Source: Prevotella sp. (GTDB lineage Bacteria; Bacteroidota; Bacteroidia; Bacteroidales; Bacteroidaceae). From it: a stretch of 5,453 bases of DNA. Below are positions 5,344 through 5,453 of this stretch, piece after piece. A program made the position numbers and the translations under genes. Within the stretch, counting starts at the first letter, position 1; every line of letters begins with the position of its first letter. The stretch lies in the NCBI GenBank assembly GCA_016283605.1, contig JAEENF010000136.1, positions 1 through 5,453 on the forward strand, read 5' to 3'. The notes below the pieces were generated by a model. That model did no database searches and was not told where the DNA came from. It was given only the letters and a program-made list of their open reading frames with translations.

Positions 5344-5453
5344 TTAAGCGCGGGCCTTTGCGCAGTAGCCGAGAGCCTCACGGCACTTGTCTGTCACATA
5401 CTGCCAATCGCCGGCCTTCACCTTATCTGACGGGAACAGCTTAGAGCCCATGC
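5344..5453 (-). CDS. eda: KDPG aldolase (2-dehydro-3-deoxy-phosphogluconate aldolase), C-terminal end
   Basis: Only the last 35 residues plus a partial codon are in the window: MGSKLFPSDK, then VKAGDWQYVTDKCREALGYC, ending AKARA with a TAA stop. The MGSKLF ... AGDW ... CREAL pattern fits the C-terminal end of bacterial KDPG/KHG aldolases (VGMGSKL ... DW ... ITE..K.AL), where the final strand and helix close the TIM barrel. The enzyme would cleave KDPG to pyruvate and glyceraldehyde-3-phosphate in the Entner-Doudoroff or uronate pathway. The ATG at 5451 is almost certainly an internal Met of this motif, not a start. A hairpin terminator follows 16 bp after the stop, suggesting the gene belongs to an upstream sugar-acid operon and is not an obligate part of the sensor unit. 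The catalytic Lys and Schiff-base region lie outside the window, so the call rests on a short tail. Confidence 0.75.
   Translation of the reverse strand, partial: MGSKLFPSDKVKAGDWQYVTDKCREALGYCAKARA

Noticed and set aside
5449..5451. ATG as the start of a 35-residue small protein
   Set aside because: The MGSKLF ... REAL sequence matches the C-terminal end of KDPG aldolase, so this Met is internal to a gene that continues beyond the window.

Overview
The window looks like a Bacteroidales chromosome, most likely Prevotella or a close relative. The clues are an HU-type protein followed by a 'smalltalk' micro-ORF, AATGCATAAT and TTCACGCTT-type low-complexity repeats, weak or absent Shine-Dalgarno sequences, and a very large lipoprotein/histidine-kinase hybrid of a type I associate with Bacteroides and Prevotella. 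Three 60-base samples taken from the minus-strand genes ran about 50-58% GC, and one near the kinase 5' end about 43%. No IS element, CRISPR array, tRNA or rRNA is visible.

Layout. Plus strand, 1-696: the 3' end of an HU-like DNA-binding protein gene with a Gly/Ser/Gln linker and a C-terminal beta domain, a short AATGCATAAT repeat patch, then a 36-residue smalltalk-type peptide. A strong 12-bp hairpin at 700-729 separates this unit from the convergent minus-strand genes and has T-rich flanks on both sides. A separate 23-bp near-perfect palindrome follows at 744-766.

Minus strand, 5453 down to 838, in transcription order: the 3' end of a KDPG (2-dehydro-3-deoxy-phosphogluconate) aldolase gene; an intrinsic-terminator-like hairpin; a 1054-residue lipoprotein/TPR/double-kinase sensor; a REC-LuxR response regulator; and a 195-residue five-helix membrane protein. 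The last three genes overlap (19 bp and 11 bp), so they form one translationally coupled unit.

The striking part is this three-gene unit. The sensor has two kinase-like halves with opposite defects. The first has a complete ATP-binding domain (N, G1, F and G2 boxes) but no His at the expected H-box position. The second has an H-box-like LKHETMYYPSRI segment but an ATPase-like domain stripped of its Asn and Gly motifs. The seam between them is a 21-bp tandem repeat that encodes a signal-peptide-like hydrophobic stretch, and this lets both halves face the cytoplasm. The third gene resembles AbgT-family transporters but keeps only five helices, apparently those of the scaffold/dimer core, without the hairpins and helices that bind substrate. 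The window may therefore encode a two-component system whose sensor is a two-half kinase and whose partner is a transporter-derived membrane protein. The sequence patterns are direct observations; the mechanism is inference.
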